Shown: positions 33,990-43,647, numbered from the stretch's first letter. The stretch: DNA of 64,000 nucleotides from Myxococcales bacterium (GCA_020633465.1 JACKDN010000016.1:144724-208723); one strand, 5' to 3'. The notes: a model not told the origin generated them from the sequence alone. Numbers and translations: made by a program.

Positions 33990-36893
33990 ATGCGCCCCCC
34001 GGTCTCCCTCCTCCTCGTCCTCGCGCTGTCGGTCGCCGCTCCAGCGGCTCGGGCCGACGACGCGCCCGTCGATCCCTTCGTCCTGACCCTCAGCGGTGGC
34101 GTCAGCCTGGGAACCTACCAGGCCGGCCAGACCTGGGCCGTGCTGGCCTACCTGCGCGCCGCCCGCGACGCCGGGCTGCCCGCCGACGCGCCCCTCGCCG
34201 CGCTGCGCCCCGCGCTGGCCGGCGTCACCGGCGCCTCGGCCGGCGGCATCAACGCCCTCGCGGCCGCGGTCACCTGGTGTCTCGAGGACGGCGAGGCGGT
34301 CGACGACAACCTGCTGCGCTCGCTGTGGATCGACGTCGGCCTCGATCTCATGCTGCCCGCCGATCCCGACGGCTACCTGCCCGCCGACGGCCTGCTGTCG
34401 CGGACCGCCCTCGAGCTGCCCGTCGAGCGCCTGCGCGCCGCCGTCGCCGAGCGCCGCTTCCGCCCCGGCTGCGCCTTGCCGGTGGCCCTGACCGTCACCC
34501 GCGCCACCCCCTCGCGCGTGCGGGCCGCGGGCCTCAGCGTGCCCGGCCAGCGCGCCGTCGTGCCCCTGCGGCTGGCCGTCGATCCGGCGGGCCGGCCGCG
34601 CGTCGCCGCCCAGCACCTGCCCGCGACCGCGCCGCGCGTCGGCGAGCTCTTGTACCTCGCCGAGCAGGACGGGGCGGTGCCGATGGACCGCGTCGTCCGC
34701 GCCCTGCAGGCGTCGAGCGCCGTGCCCGTGGTGTTCTCGCCCATGGCCCTCGAGTACTGCGCCGCGTCGTGCCCCGTGCGCGTCGAGCCGCCGCCGACCG
34801 GCAGCTGCGCCCACCTGCCCGATCGCCCGGTCGCCTGCCGCGGCAACTTCGTCGACGGCGGCATCTTCGACAACGTGCCGCTGGGCCTCGCGCGCGTGCT
34901 GGCCGAGGCCGGGCTCGAGCCCGCGGCCCCGCACGAGCGCCCCATCACCTACGTCTACGTCGAGCCCGCCAACCGGCGGCGCCGCGCCCGCGCGCCGCGC
35001 CCGCCGGGCGATCCGCCCGGCACCCAGCGCGCGGTGCCCGATCACGTGCGGCTCGGGCGCGATCTGGTGCTCTCGGCGGGGCGCTCGGTGCTGCTCGAGA
35101 CCGTGCGTGGCAACCGCTGGAACCGCGACGTCGCCGATCTCGCCTGGGCCACCGCCGACGTGCTCGATCCCGAGCCGCCGGTGCACGGCGCCACCCGGCG
35201 GGTGCGGGCGACGGCCCTGGCCCAGTGCCTGGGCGTCCCGGTGGCGCCCCCGCGCGCGCAGCCCTGCGCCGAGGCGCTGGGCGTGGGGGCCGCCAGCCCC
35301 CCGCCGCCGCCCGATGCCGCCCTGCTGGCCGCTCTCGCCGCCGCCCTGCGCGCCATGGCGCAGGCGCCGCCGGCCGACGCGACCTTGCGCGCCCGCCTGA
35401 CCGCCGAGGGGGCCGATCCGGCGCTCGCCGCGGGGGGCTTCCGTCGCCTGGCCGCGCGGGGGCTGCGCCTGCTCGCCGTCGATCTCACCCGCGCGCGGGT
35501 GGGCGCGGCGGCCGACGACGAGCGCGTCGCCCGCGCGCTGACCGACACGCTGATCGCCGTGCAGGACGCCCTGGTGTGGCCGGGGATGTTGGCCACCGAC
35601 CCCGCCGTCGAGCGCCGCGTCGCGCAGCTGGCGGCCGACGCCGCCGCCCTCGAGGTGGAGCGCACCCGCGACGGGGACGGCCGCGCGGGGCGCCGGGTGC
35701 GCCTCACCACCCGCCTGGCGCCGGTGGTCGGGGACGCGCTGTTCAACTTCGCCGCGTTCCTCGATCGCCCGCTGCGCCGCTTCGACTACGCCGCCGGCGT
35801 CTACGACGGCGCGCAGTTCATCGCCGAGTACGCGTGCCTGCACGCCGATCCCTACGCGGCCGCGCCGCCGGCGCGCGACGCCGAGGCGCCGCTGGACGCG
35901 CTCGAGCCGACCGACGCCCGCACGGCCCGCTGCATCGGGGCGCGCACCGGCGAGGTGCTGCGCCGGCTGGGCGCGCTGGACGATCCCTACGTGGGCCGCG
36001 TCGTGCGCGCGCTCGGCCGCTGGGAGGGCGGGGACGGCGACGGCTGGGCCTGGACGGCCGGCGCGCCGCCGCGCGAGGCGCCGCCGACCGACGCCGAGGC
36101 GCTGAAGGTGCTGGCCGCGATGGTGCCGGGCCTGGACGCGTGCACCCCGGCCGACGCGATGGCCGACGGCGAGCTGGACTTCACGCACCTGGTGCGGCGG
36201 CTGCGCTGCCTGGACTACGACCCGCAGAGCCGCGCGATGGCGCGGGCCTACGCCGATCCGGCCGGGTGGTGGAACCAGCCGATCATCCGGCTGCTCGAGC
36301 GGGCCCTGCGCCTCGAGCGCGTCGAGCGCGACGCGGCCCCGAAGGACACCGAGCGCCGCGACGCGCTCGAGGCCTCGGTCACCGGCATCGAGGCCGCCAA
36401 CTACGCGGTGCGGCGCTACATCGACGCCCCGGCGACGTGGGGGTTCGGCACCACCAGCGCGCCCACGGCCACCGTCCTGACCGCGCTCTTGCCCTACGGC
36501 CTCGACTTCGACATCAGCCGCGGCGGCGTCGGCGCGCGCTACGAGGCCTGGTGGCGCCCGGTGCGCCCCTTCTCGCTGCGCCTCTTGGCGACGCCCTACC
36601 GCTTCCGCCGCGAGGACTCGTGGACCGGCCTCACCCTGGCCGGCGCCGGCCACCTGCGCTCGCCGGCGGTGCGCACCTTCGGCCTGGGCCCCGCGGTGTT
36701 CCGCAACTGGGATCGCGGCGACGACGCCGCGTGGAGCTGGGGCGTCGAGGGTTACATGGGCGTCATCGTCGGCATCCTGCGCGTGGGCGGCGGCTACCGG
36801 CACCTGCCCGAAGACAGCGGCGGCGACACCTTCTTCCTCAACCTGGGCGTCTCGGACTTCAACGCGCTGACGCGGCTGGTGTTGCTCTTGTGA
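33990..36893 (+). CDS. Secreted patatin-like phospholipase with C-terminal barrel-like domain
   Basis: The 967-residue protein has a signal peptide (MRPPVSLLLVLALSVAAP to ARA) and a patatin domain. The oxyanion loop is GGVSLGTYQAG, the nucleophile Ser83 lies in GASAG, and the catalytic Asp289 in VDGGIFDN. A helical middle region of about 400 residues follows. The last 150 residues look like beta-strands (VGARYEAWWRP, FSLRLLATPYRF, LTLAGAGHL, VGGGYRHL), ending in a hydrophobic LVLLL. This resembles PlpD-type phospholipases that place patatin on an outer-membrane barrel, but here the barrel-like part is short. It likely hydrolyses phospholipids at the cell surface. Confidence 0.88.
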   Translation: MRPPVSLLLVLALSVAAPAARADDAPVDPFVLTLSGGVSLGTYQAGQTWAVLAYLRAARDAGLPADAPLAALRPALAGVTGASAGGINALAAAVTWCLEDGEAVDDNLLRSLWIDVGLDLMLPADPDGYLPADGLLSRTALELPVERLRAAVAERRFRPGCALPVALTVTRATPSRVRAAGLSVPGQRAVVPLRLAVDPAGRPRVAAQHLPATAPRVGELLYLAEQDGAVPMDRVVRALQASSAVPVVFSPMALEYCAASCPVRVEPPPTGSCAHLPDRPVACRGNFVDGGIFDNVPLGLARVLAEAGLEPAAPHERPITYVYVEPANRRRRARAPRPPGDPPGTQRAVPDHVRLGRDLVLSAGRSVLLETVRGNRWNRDVADLAWATADVLDPEPPVHGATRRVRATALAQCLGVPVAPPRAQPCAEALGVGAASPPPPPDAALLAALAAALRAMAQAPPADATLRARLTAEGADPALAAGGFRRLAARGLRLLAVDLTRARVGAAADDERVARALTDTLIAVQDALVWPGMLATDPAVERRVAQLAADAAALEVERTRDGDGRAGRRVRLTTRLAPVVGDALFNFAAFLDRPLRRFDYAAGVYDGAQFIAEYACLHADPYAAAPPARDAEAPLDALEPTDARTARCIGARTGEVLRRLGALDDPYVGRVVRALGRWEGGDGDGWAWTAGAPPREAPPTDAEALKVLAAMVPGLDACTPADAMADGELDFTHLVRRLRCLDYDPQSRAMARAYADPAGWWNQPIIRLLERALRLERVERDAAPKDTERRDALEASVTGIEAANYAVRRYIDAPATWGFGTTSAPTATVLTALLPYGLDFDISRGGVGARYEAWWRPVRPFSLRLLATPYRFRREDSWTGLTLAGAGHLRSPAVRTFGLGPAVFRNWDRGDDAAWSWGVEGYMGVIVGILRVGGGYRHLPEDSGGDTFFLNLGVSDFNALTRLVLLL

Positions 36894-36956
36894 TGGACGC
36901 TGGCCGTGGACCGGAAACCGAGGAGCGACCAAGGCCGCGCCCGTGCGGTCGGGCTA

Positions 36957-37115
36957 TCAGCTTTCAGCTCTCAGCTCCGCCACGACGACCGGGGATCGTG
37001 CTCGGGCTCACCCCCTCGAGCTCGGCTCGACGTCGCCGACTCGGCTGGACGGTCGGGGCCCGGCTGACCGCTGACCGCTGACAGCCGGTCCGCACGGAAA
37101 CCGCGGACCGTGGAC
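36957..37115. repeat. Intergenic element of opposed 7-bp repeats with hairpin
   Basis: In the 283-bp gap 36894-37176, TCAGC recurs every 7 bp at 36957, 36964 and 36971. Its reverse complement GCTGA recurs every 7 bp at 37063, 37070 and 37077. The arms can pair. Just after lies a perfect 8-bp stem CGGTCCGC / GCGGACCG (37086-37093 / 37103-37110), then GGAC again at 7-bp spacing (37105, 37112). The words CGGAAACCG and CCGTGGAC also occur on both sides of the element (from 36904 and 37096). No gene is present here. Confidence 0.55.
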
Positions 37116-37176
37116 GCGCCCACGGGTGCCGGACAGCTTTACATCGCCCCCGGTTTCACGCAGTTTCGGTGGGCTC

Positions 37177-38379
37177 ATGCGAGACACCCGCCCGATCGTC
37201 GCCTCCTTGGCGCTGGCCCTGCTGGCGTCGTCCGCGGGCGCGGTGACCGTGCCGCCCGCGGGCACGCGGCCGGTGCTGACGGACGCGGCCTTCGAGGGAC
37301 CGGACGCGTCGCGCACGCGCGTGCCTCTGCGGCTCGAGCTGGTCGCCGGCGACGCGCCGCAGCCCACCGACATCCAGCCCTGGCCCGGGCGCCCGGGCAC
37401 GCTGATCGTGCTGGGGAAGCAAGGCACCGCCTGGTGGATCGATCCGGCCGCCGGCGAGGGTGGGGTCTGGCTGACCGTCGACGTGCTCACGCGCTCGGAG
37501 CAGGGCCTGCTGGGGCTCGCGTTCCACCCCGACTTCGCGCGCAACGGCCGCTTCTACCTGCACACCAGCGTGTCGTCGAAGGGCGAGGCGGTCGGGCGGG
37601 TGGCCGAGTGGTCGTCCAAGCCCGGCGCGGCGCCCGGCGACAGCGCGCCGACGGCCGGCCGCACCCTCGTCGAGGTCGAGCAGCCCTACCCGAACCACGA
37701 CGGCGGCCAGATCGCGTTCGGCGCCGACGGCAAGCTGTACGTGGCCTTCGGCGACGGCGGCGCGGCCAACGATCCCCACGGCAACGGGCAGGATCGGGGG
37801 ACCCTGCTGGGCGCCATCCTCCGCCTCGAGGTCGAGGGCGCCGATCGCGTGCCGAAGGACAACCCCTTCGTGGGCCAGGACGGCGTCCGCCCCGAGATCT
37901 GGGCCTACGGCCTGCGCAACCCGTGGCGCTTCCACCTGCTGCCCGACGGCCGCGCGATCGTCGGCGACGTCGGGCAGAACCTTTGGGAGGAGATCACCGT
38001 GGTGCGCGCCGGCGAGAACCACGGCTGGAACCGCCGCGAGGGGGATCACTGCTTCCCGCCCGGCAGCGCCTGCGACACGAAGGGGCTGGTCGAGCCGATC
38101 CACGTGTACGGGCACGACGTGGGCAACTCGGTGACCGGCGGCTACCTGTACGGCGGGACGGATGTGCCCGATCTGAAAGGGCTCTACGTCTTCGGTGACT
38201 ATGGCAGCGGGCGGCTGTGGGCCCTCCCGCTGCCGGCCGAGGGCGCGGTGAAGGCGGCCGACGTGCGCGCGCTGGGTCGCTGGCCGATCGCGCCCAGCAC
38301 CTTCGGCCTCGGCCACGACGGCGCCCTGTACGTCGGGGACTTCGGCGGGCGTGTCTTCCGCGTCCGCGCGGGGCGATGA
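37177..38379 (+). CDS. Secreted PQQ-dependent sugar dehydrogenase-like beta-propeller
   Basis: The ATG at 37177 gives a signal peptide (MRDTRPIVASLALALLASSA, then GA). The 400-residue protein belongs to the soluble glucose dehydrogenase/Hhip family. It shows EQGLLGLAFHPDF, NHDGGQIAFGADGKLYVAFG, GDGGAANDPHGNGQ, YGLRNPWRF, GDVGQNLWEEI and the final LYVGDFGGRVFRV, the order expected for the six-bladed propeller. The family oxidises aldose sugars using PQQ, donating electrons to the respiratory chain. Its stop is 1 nt from the next start, so the TPR protein is probably co-expressed. Confidence 0.9.
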   Translation: MRDTRPIVASLALALLASSAGAVTVPPAGTRPVLTDAAFEGPDASRTRVPLRLELVAGDAPQPTDIQPWPGRPGTLIVLGKQGTAWWIDPAAGEGGVWLTVDVLTRSEQGLLGLAFHPDFARNGRFYLHTSVSSKGEAVGRVAEWSSKPGAAPGDSAPTAGRTLVEVEQPYPNHDGGQIAFGADGKLYVAFGDGGAANDPHGNGQDRGTLLGAILRLEVEGADRVPKDNPFVGQDGVRPEIWAYGLRNPWRFHLLPDGRAIVGDVGQNLWEEITVVRAGENHGWNRREGDHCFPPGSACDTKGLVEPIHVYGHDVGNSVTGGYLYGGTDVPDLKGLYVFGDYGSGRLWALPLPAEGAVKAADVRALGRWPIAPSTFGLGHDGALYVGDFGGRVFRVRAGR

Positions 38380-38380
38380 G

Positions 38381-41017
38381 GTGAGCGACGCGGCCGAGGC
38401 CGAGCTGCGCGAGGCGCTCGCGCGCGATCCGGACGATCGTGGGGCCGAGCGGGCGCTGAGCCGCCTGCTCGAGGACGCCGGCCGCTACGAGGATCTCACG
38501 CTGCACCTGCTCGAGCGCCTCGAGACCATCGTGGGCCCGGATCGCTTGCCGCTGTTCGAGCGCGTGGCCGACGTGCTCGAGGAGCACCTCGACGCGCCCG
38601 AGCGCGCGCTGCGCGTGCTGGTGCAGGCCTTCACCGAGACGGGCGACGACGACCGCCTCGGCCGCACGCTGGCGCGGCTGGCCCAGCGCACCGGCCAATG
38701 GGACGCGGTGTTCGAGGTCTACGAGCAGCGCCTCTTGCAGCCCGGCCTGCGCGAGCCCCTCGACCTGCACCGCCGCCTCGCCGGGTGGTATCAGGTGCAG
38801 GGCCGCGGCGCGGACGCCGCGCGGCACCTGTGGCGCGTGCTGAGGAGCGATCCCGACGACGCCGGGGCGGCCCGGGATCTCGAGGCGCATTACGAGGCCG
38901 TCGAGGACTGGCGCGCCCTGGTCGATCTGCTGCGCGCGCGCCTGCCGCGCGTCACCGACGACGAGGCGCACAAGCGGGCCACCCAGCGCATCGCGCGGCT
39001 GCTCGAGGTGCGGCTGGGCGCGGCGGCCGAGGCCATCGGCGTGGTCGGCGAGCTGTACCAGCGCGCGCCCGACGAGGGGCTGGAGGAGGCGCTCGAGCGC
39101 CTGGCCGAGGCCAGCGGCGAGTGGGCGGCGCTGGCGCGGGTGTACGAGGCGGCGCTGCAGGCGACGGTGGCGGTGCCGCGCGATCTGGCGCAGGTGCACC
39201 GGCGGCTGGGGCGCCTCTACAGCCGCCGCCTCGGCGACGTCGAGCGGGCGGTGCGCCACTACGACCGCGCCCTCGAGGCGGATCCCGACGACGTGCGCAC
39301 CCTGGGCGAGCTGCGGGGCCTGCTCGAGGCCGAGCAGCGGTGGGGCGAGCTGGCGCTGGTGCTGGCGCAGGAGGCCCGGCTGGTGGGCGATCGGGCCGAG
39401 CGCTACCGCCGCTATCTGGCCCTGGGCGAGCTGTACCACGATCGCATCGGCTCGGCCGCCGACGCCGCCGAGGCCTGGTTCCAGGCGCTCGAGGCGCGCC
39501 CCGACGACAAGGCGGTGCTGGTGCGCCTGCTCGAGGTCTACGGTGAGAGCGGCCAGTGGGACGCGGCGGTGAAGGTGCTGCGGCGGCTGGTCAAGGTCGA
39601 GACCGACCTGCAGCGCCGCGCCCAGTTCGAGCTGACCATGGGCATGGTGCTGCGCGACGAGCTGGGCGATCGCTACCAGGCGGTGCGGGCCTTCGACCGC
39701 GCGCTCGATCTGCAGCCCACCTTCGCCGAGGCCTTCGAGGCGATGGAGCGCACGCTGGCCGACGAGGGTGATCCGGCGCGGCGCGATCGCTACTACCGCA
39801 AGATGCTGCAGCGCGCGCGCGAGCACCGGCTCGACGGCCGGCTGGTCGAGAAGCTGGCGCGGGCGCTGGTGGCGTTGAACCGCGACGAGCTGGGCCAGCC
39901 GGCGGCGGCGCTGCAGGCGATGAAGGTGGTCATCAAGTACGCGCCCGACGACGCGGGCGCGCGCCTGCAGATGGCGCAGCTGGCCGAAGAGGCGGGGCGC
40001 TCGGACGACGCGGCCGAGGTGCTGCGCGGCCTGCTCGAGCGCGATCCCTCCAACGTCGAGGCCTGGCACGCCCTGTACCGGGTGTACCGCAGCGTGCGCC
40101 GCTACGACGCGGCGTGGTGCGTCAGCCAGGCGCTGATGCTGGTGGGGCAGGCGAAGGACGACGAGTCGCGCTTCTATCGCAAGGGGCGCGCGGCGCAGGA
40201 CGAGCGCACGGTCGGCGCGCTCGGGTCGGCCGACTGGCGGGCCGTGCGGGCCGCGGGCAAGAGCGAGGCCCTCGACGCGGTGTACCTGAACCTCAACGCC
40301 ACCGCGTGGCCGCTGATGACGCGGGATCCGCGCGACCTGAAGCTGAACCCCAAGCGCGATCGGGTCACCCTCGATCTCACCACGCGCTTCGGCCAGGTGG
40401 CGGCCTACGTCGGGCGCATCGTGGGGCTGCAGCTCGACGCGGTGTGGGCCACCGAGCGCGCGTCCGGCGTCAGCATCCCCAACCTCGACCCGCCCTCGCT
40501 GCTGGTGGGGCCCGACGTCGAGCAGCTGCCGCTCGAGGCGCTGGCCTTCCTGCTCAGCCGGGCCCTGTACCTGCTGGCGCGGCAGCACGTGGCGGCGGCG
40601 GTCGACGAGGAGCCCGGGCGCCGGCGCGCGCGCCTGGTGGCGCTGGCGGCGACCGGCCTGGCGCGCGTCTTCCCGCAGTCCGCGCCCCCCGGGTACGACG
40701 CCGGGCTGCTGCAGGCGCTCGGCGGCTTGCCGGGCGGGGCGGTCGGCGCCATCGAGCGGGTGGCCGAGCCCCTGCTGGACGCCTCGTTGGACGCCTTCGG
40801 CGTGGACGCCTGGCTCGAGGCCCTCGAGCACAGCGCCAACCGCGTCGGCTTCGTGGTGTGCAACGATCTGGCCGCGGCGGTGGGCCGCATCCAGGCCGAG
40901 GCGCGCCCGGTGGCGCCCCTGTCGGTCAACGACCGCGTGCGCGCGCTGCTGCTGTTCTCGGTGTCGCCGGCCTACCTCGAGGTGCGGCAGCGGCTGGGGC
41001 TGTCGCTGGACAGCTGA
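38381..41017 (+). CDS. Large TPR-repeat protein
   Basis: The 878-residue protein starts at a GTG one base after the dehydrogenase stop; an in-frame GTG at 38351 would overlap it. Residues 1-640 are TPR-like helical pairs (AVRHYDRALEADPDDVRTL, AAEAWFQALEARPDDKAVL, AVRAFDRALDLQPTFAEAF). The C-terminal 240 residues form a separate domain with VYLNLNATAWPLMTRDPRDL and LPLEALAFLLSRALYLLARQ, which I cannot assign. There is no signal peptide, so it is cytoplasmic, probably a scaffold. Proteins of this plan are common in Myxococcota. Confidence 0.8.
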   Translation: MSDAAEAELREALARDPDDRGAERALSRLLEDAGRYEDLTLHLLERLETIVGPDRLPLFERVADVLEEHLDAPERALRVLVQAFTETGDDDRLGRTLARLAQRTGQWDAVFEVYEQRLLQPGLREPLDLHRRLAGWYQVQGRGADAARHLWRVLRSDPDDAGAARDLEAHYEAVEDWRALVDLLRARLPRVTDDEAHKRATQRIARLLEVRLGAAAEAIGVVGELYQRAPDEGLEEALERLAEASGEWAALARVYEAALQATVAVPRDLAQVHRRLGRLYSRRLGDVERAVRHYDRALEADPDDVRTLGELRGLLEAEQRWGELALVLAQEARLVGDRAERYRRYLALGELYHDRIGSAADAAEAWFQALEARPDDKAVLVRLLEVYGESGQWDAAVKVLRRLVKVETDLQRRAQFELTMGMVLRDELGDRYQAVRAFDRALDLQPTFAEAFEAMERTLADEGDPARRDRYYRKMLQRAREHRLDGRLVEKLARALVALNRDELGQPAAALQAMKVVIKYAPDDAGARLQMAQLAEEAGRSDDAAEVLRGLLERDPSNVEAWHALYRVYRSVRRYDAAWCVSQALMLVGQAKDDESRFYRKGRAAQDERTVGALGSADWRAVRAAGKSEALDAVYLNLNATAWPLMTRDPRDLKLNPKRDRVTLDLTTRFGQVAAYVGRIVGLQLDAVWATERASGVSIPNLDPPSLLVGPDVEQLPLEALAFLLSRALYLLARQHVAAAVDEEPGRRRARLVALAATGLARVFPQSAPPGYDAGLLQALGGLPGGAVGAIERVAEPLLDASLDAFGVDAWLEALEHSANRVGFVVCNDLAAAVGRIQAEARPVAPLSVNDRVRALLLFSVSPAYLEVRQRLGLSLDS

Positions 41018-41110
41018 ACGCGGCCCGCCGGCGCGGTGACGAAAACTGCACCTGCGGTGACCCGCCCCGCATCGTTAAGCTCCTCGCGCCCACCGCTGTC
41101 GGAGATGCCC

Positions 41111-41770
41111 ATGCGCACCCTCGTCATCGTCGCGGCGCTGGCCTTGCCGGCCGGCGCCGCTCTGGCCGAGACGCCCGTCGCCCGCCGCGCGGCCGAGGCC
41201 AGCGTCGCCGCGCTGCAGCGCAACGGCGCCGCGGTCCGCGCCGCCTGGCAGCCCGGCGCCGCCACGCCCGCGCGCCTGACCGGCCTGCGCGTGCCCACCG
41301 TCGGCGCGACGCCCGAGGCCCGCGCCCGCGGCTTCCTGCGCGCCCACCCGGATCTGCTCGCCCTGCGCGAGGCCGTGCTGCTGAGCACCCGCCGCAGCCG
41401 CCAGCGCACGGTGGTCCGCCTGCAGCAGACCCACGCCGGCCGCCCGGTGGTCGACCGCGTGGTCAGCATCACGCTCGACGACGCGGGCGCCGTGCGCAGC
41501 GTCGTCAACGCGACCGCGCCCCTGCAGCAGGTGAAGCCGACGGCGCTGGACGCCTCGGCCGCCCGCGCGCTGGCCGTGCGCCACGTGCTCGGCCGCGACG
41601 ACGCCGACCTTCCCACTCGGGTGACCCCGGTCGTCTTCGCCCTCGGCACCCAGGGCGTCGAGGGCTTCGAGGTCGAGCTCAGCCGCGTGCCCTTCCACGA
41701 ACACCTGGTCGTCCGCGTGGACGGCCACGCCGGCGAGGTCATCGGCGTGCGCGACGAGGTGATGCACTGA
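41111..41770 (+). CDS. Stand-alone FTP (fungalysin/thermolysin propeptide) protein
   Basis: The start at 41111 is fixed by GGAG six nt upstream and a signal peptide (MRTLVIVAALALPAGAALA). The 219-residue protein matches FTP/PepSY-type propeptides of metalloproteases: ARARGFLRAHPDLLAL, TVVRLQQTHAGRPVVDRVVS and HLVVRVDGHAGEVIGVRDEV. There is no protease domain; the stop overlaps the start of the metalloprotease gene by one base (TGATG). It is likely a separately made chaperone or inhibitor for that protease. Confidence 0.8.
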   Translation: MRTLVIVAALALPAGAALAETPVARRAAEASVAALQRNGAAVRAAWQPGAATPARLTGLRVPTVGATPEARARGFLRAHPDLLALREAVLLSTRRSRQRTVVRLQQTHAGRPVVDRVVSITLDDAGAVRSVVNATAPLQQVKPTALDASAARALAVRHVLGRDDADLPTRVTPVVFALGTQGVEGFEVELSRVPFHEHLVVRVDGHAGEVIGVRDEVMH

Positions 41771-43647
41771 TGAAGCGCGCACTGCTCATTGGCGCCGCGC
41801 TGGTGGCCACCGCCTGCGACGACGGGGGCGGCCCCGCCCTCGAGCTCGAGGTCGACGCCGCGCCCACGCCGGCGGACGCCGCGCCGCCCGCGCCGGATGC
41901 CGCGGCCCCGGACGCCGATCTCACCGACGCGGCCCCGCCGCCTCCGCCGCCGCACCTCGACGCCCCGCTCGCGTGGGTCTACGTCGACGATCCCGTCACC
42001 GACGAGGGGCAGCTCACGCAGGTCGAGCTGGCCCGCACGGATCCCGAGGACGGCCGTCTCACCAACCACGCCGTCGAGGTGTTCAACTGCCTCAACGAAG
42101 AGGGCGGCGTCGTCGCCATGCCCGATCTGGGCGGGCTGAGCCTCACCGTCAGCCTGTGCCACGAGGTGCAGGTGGCGCGCCCGGACGCCGACGGCAACTA
42201 CCTGAGCATCATGCCGCCCGAGGACGAGTCCGATCCCAACGACTCGTTCGCCGAGATCATGATGTACCACCAGGTCACGCGGGCCCGGGACTACTACTTC
42301 GACAGCTTCGGCTTCACCGATCTCGACGTCTCGCTGCCGGCGCTGGTGAACGTGCAGCTGAAGGTCGAGCCGCCGCTCAGCCTGGGGCCCTTCCGCCCCA
42401 ACCCCGACGGCTGGTATCCGCTGGCCAACGCGGCCTTCTTCCCGAAGGAGCAGTGGGATCTGTTCGCGTCGCAGTTCGGCCTGCCGCCGCGGGACAGCGA
42501 CAGCATCATCTTCTTCCAGGATCAGAAGGACTTCGCCTACGACGCGCGGGTCATCTTCCACGAGTACACCCACGCGGTCATCGGCTTCGACCGGCTGAGC
42601 GCGCAGCGCGTGGTCGACCGCTACGGCCTGAACCCGTCGACCTTCTCGATGCACGAGGGGTTGGCCGACTACTTCGCCGCCTCGCTCGCCGACGACGCCG
42701 TCATCGGCCGCTACGTCGGTCAGGGGGGCTCGGGGATCCGCGACATCGGGGATCGCAAGAAGTGCCCCGACGACGTCGTCGCCGAGCCCCACGCCAACGG
42801 GCAGATCATCGGCTCGACGCTGTGGGCGGTGCGCCAGCGCCTCGGCGCCGAGGTGACCGATCAGATCGTCTACCGCGCCCTCGAGCAGTTCACGCAGACG
42901 ACCACCTTCGAAGAGGCGGCGGCGCTGATGGTGGCCGAGGCCGAGGCGATGGATCCGGCGCTCGTCGAGCCCCTGCGGGCCGTCTTCGCCGAGTCGAACT
43001 TCGAGATCTGCGAGCGCTCGGCCCCCTGGGTGGACTTCGACGTCGACCGCGTCTGGCACCGCCTGCCCTACACCGTCGAGGGCACGCAGTCGGTGGGCAT
43101 CGCGGGCTTCCGCGAGGGCGTGCCGGCCTACAAGCAGTTCCACGTCGACGTGCCCGCCGAGGCGCCCGCGGTGCGCGTCACCTGGCAGGCGCTCGGCGGC
43201 GCGAGCTTCATCGGCCAGCCCGGGCCGCTGCGCACGCCCCTCGACCTGGCCCTTCGCCACGACGCGCCGATCGAGTTCACCTACGGCGACGGCGTGCACA
43301 TGGATCTCGACCACCGCGTCACCCCGCCCCTCGACGAGGGGGTGCAGACGGCGGTGCTCAGCGGCGACTGCCTGCCCGCGGGCGGCGGCCGGCTGCACAC
43401 GCTCTTCCTGAACACGGGGGGCGATCCGGCGCAGATCGTACGCATGCACGCCGAGGTGCTCGACGCGCTGCCGTTGGACGGCACGCCGATCCTCGACTGC
43501 GGCGGTGCGGGCCCGATCGAGGGCGACGCGGGCGTGCCCGCGGAGGACGCGGGCGCGATCGACGCGGGGGCAGGGGACGCCGGCGGGGCGGCCGACGCGG
43601 GCCTCGACGCCGGGCTGCCCGACGCCGCGGCGGCCGACGCCGGCTGA
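41770..43647 (+). CDS. M36/M4-like zinc metalloprotease lipoprotein
   Basis: The 625-residue protein has a lipoprotein signal (MKRALLIGAALVATAC) and a proline/aspartate/alanine-rich linker. The catalytic domain has the zinc motif HEYTH (H264, E265, H268) and the third ligand Glu296 in HEGLADYFAAS, as in gluzincins. EPHANGQIIGSTLW resembles the M36 fungalysin active-site region. A beta-rich C-terminal domain and another acidic linker (AEDAGAIDAGAGDAGG) follow. Its propeptide-like domain is encoded by the preceding gene, which overlaps by one base. The protein should be anchored at the outer membrane and cleave proteins. Confidence 0.87.
   Translation: MKRALLIGAALVATACDDGGGPALELEVDAAPTPADAAPPAPDAAAPDADLTDAAPPPPPPHLDAPLAWVYVDDPVTDEGQLTQVELARTDPEDGRLTNHAVEVFNCLNEEGGVVAMPDLGGLSLTVSLCHEVQVARPDADGNYLSIMPPEDESDPNDSFAEIMMYHQVTRARDYYFDSFGFTDLDVSLPALVNVQLKVEPPLSLGPFRPNPDGWYPLANAAFFPKEQWDLFASQFGLPPRDSDSIIFFQDQKDFAYDARVIFHEYTHAVIGFDRLSAQRVVDRYGLNPSTFSMHEGLADYFAASLADDAVIGRYVGQGGSGIRDIGDRKKCPDDVVAEPHANGQIIGSTLWAVRQRLGAEVTDQIVYRALEQFTQTTTFEEAAALMVAEAEAMDPALVEPLRAVFAESNFEICERSAPWVDFDVDRVWHRLPYTVEGTQSVGIAGFREGVPAYKQFHVDVPAEAPAVRVTWQALGGASFIGQPGPLRTPLDLALRHDAPIEFTYGDGVHMDLDHRVTPPLDEGVQTAVLSGDCLPAGGGRLHTLFLNTGGDPAQIVRMHAEVLDALPLDGTPILDCGGAGPIEGDAGVPAEDAGAIDAGAGDAGGAADAGLDAGLPDAAAADAG

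Noticed and set aside
33252..36932. 1,226-codon minus-strand frame opposite the lipoprotein and patatin genes
   Set aside because: Composition is typical of a high-GC antisense shadow and the plus strand has clear motifs.
34277..37081. 934-codon plus-strand frame overlapping the patatin gene
   Set aside because: Arg/Ala/Gly-only composition in the wrong frame.
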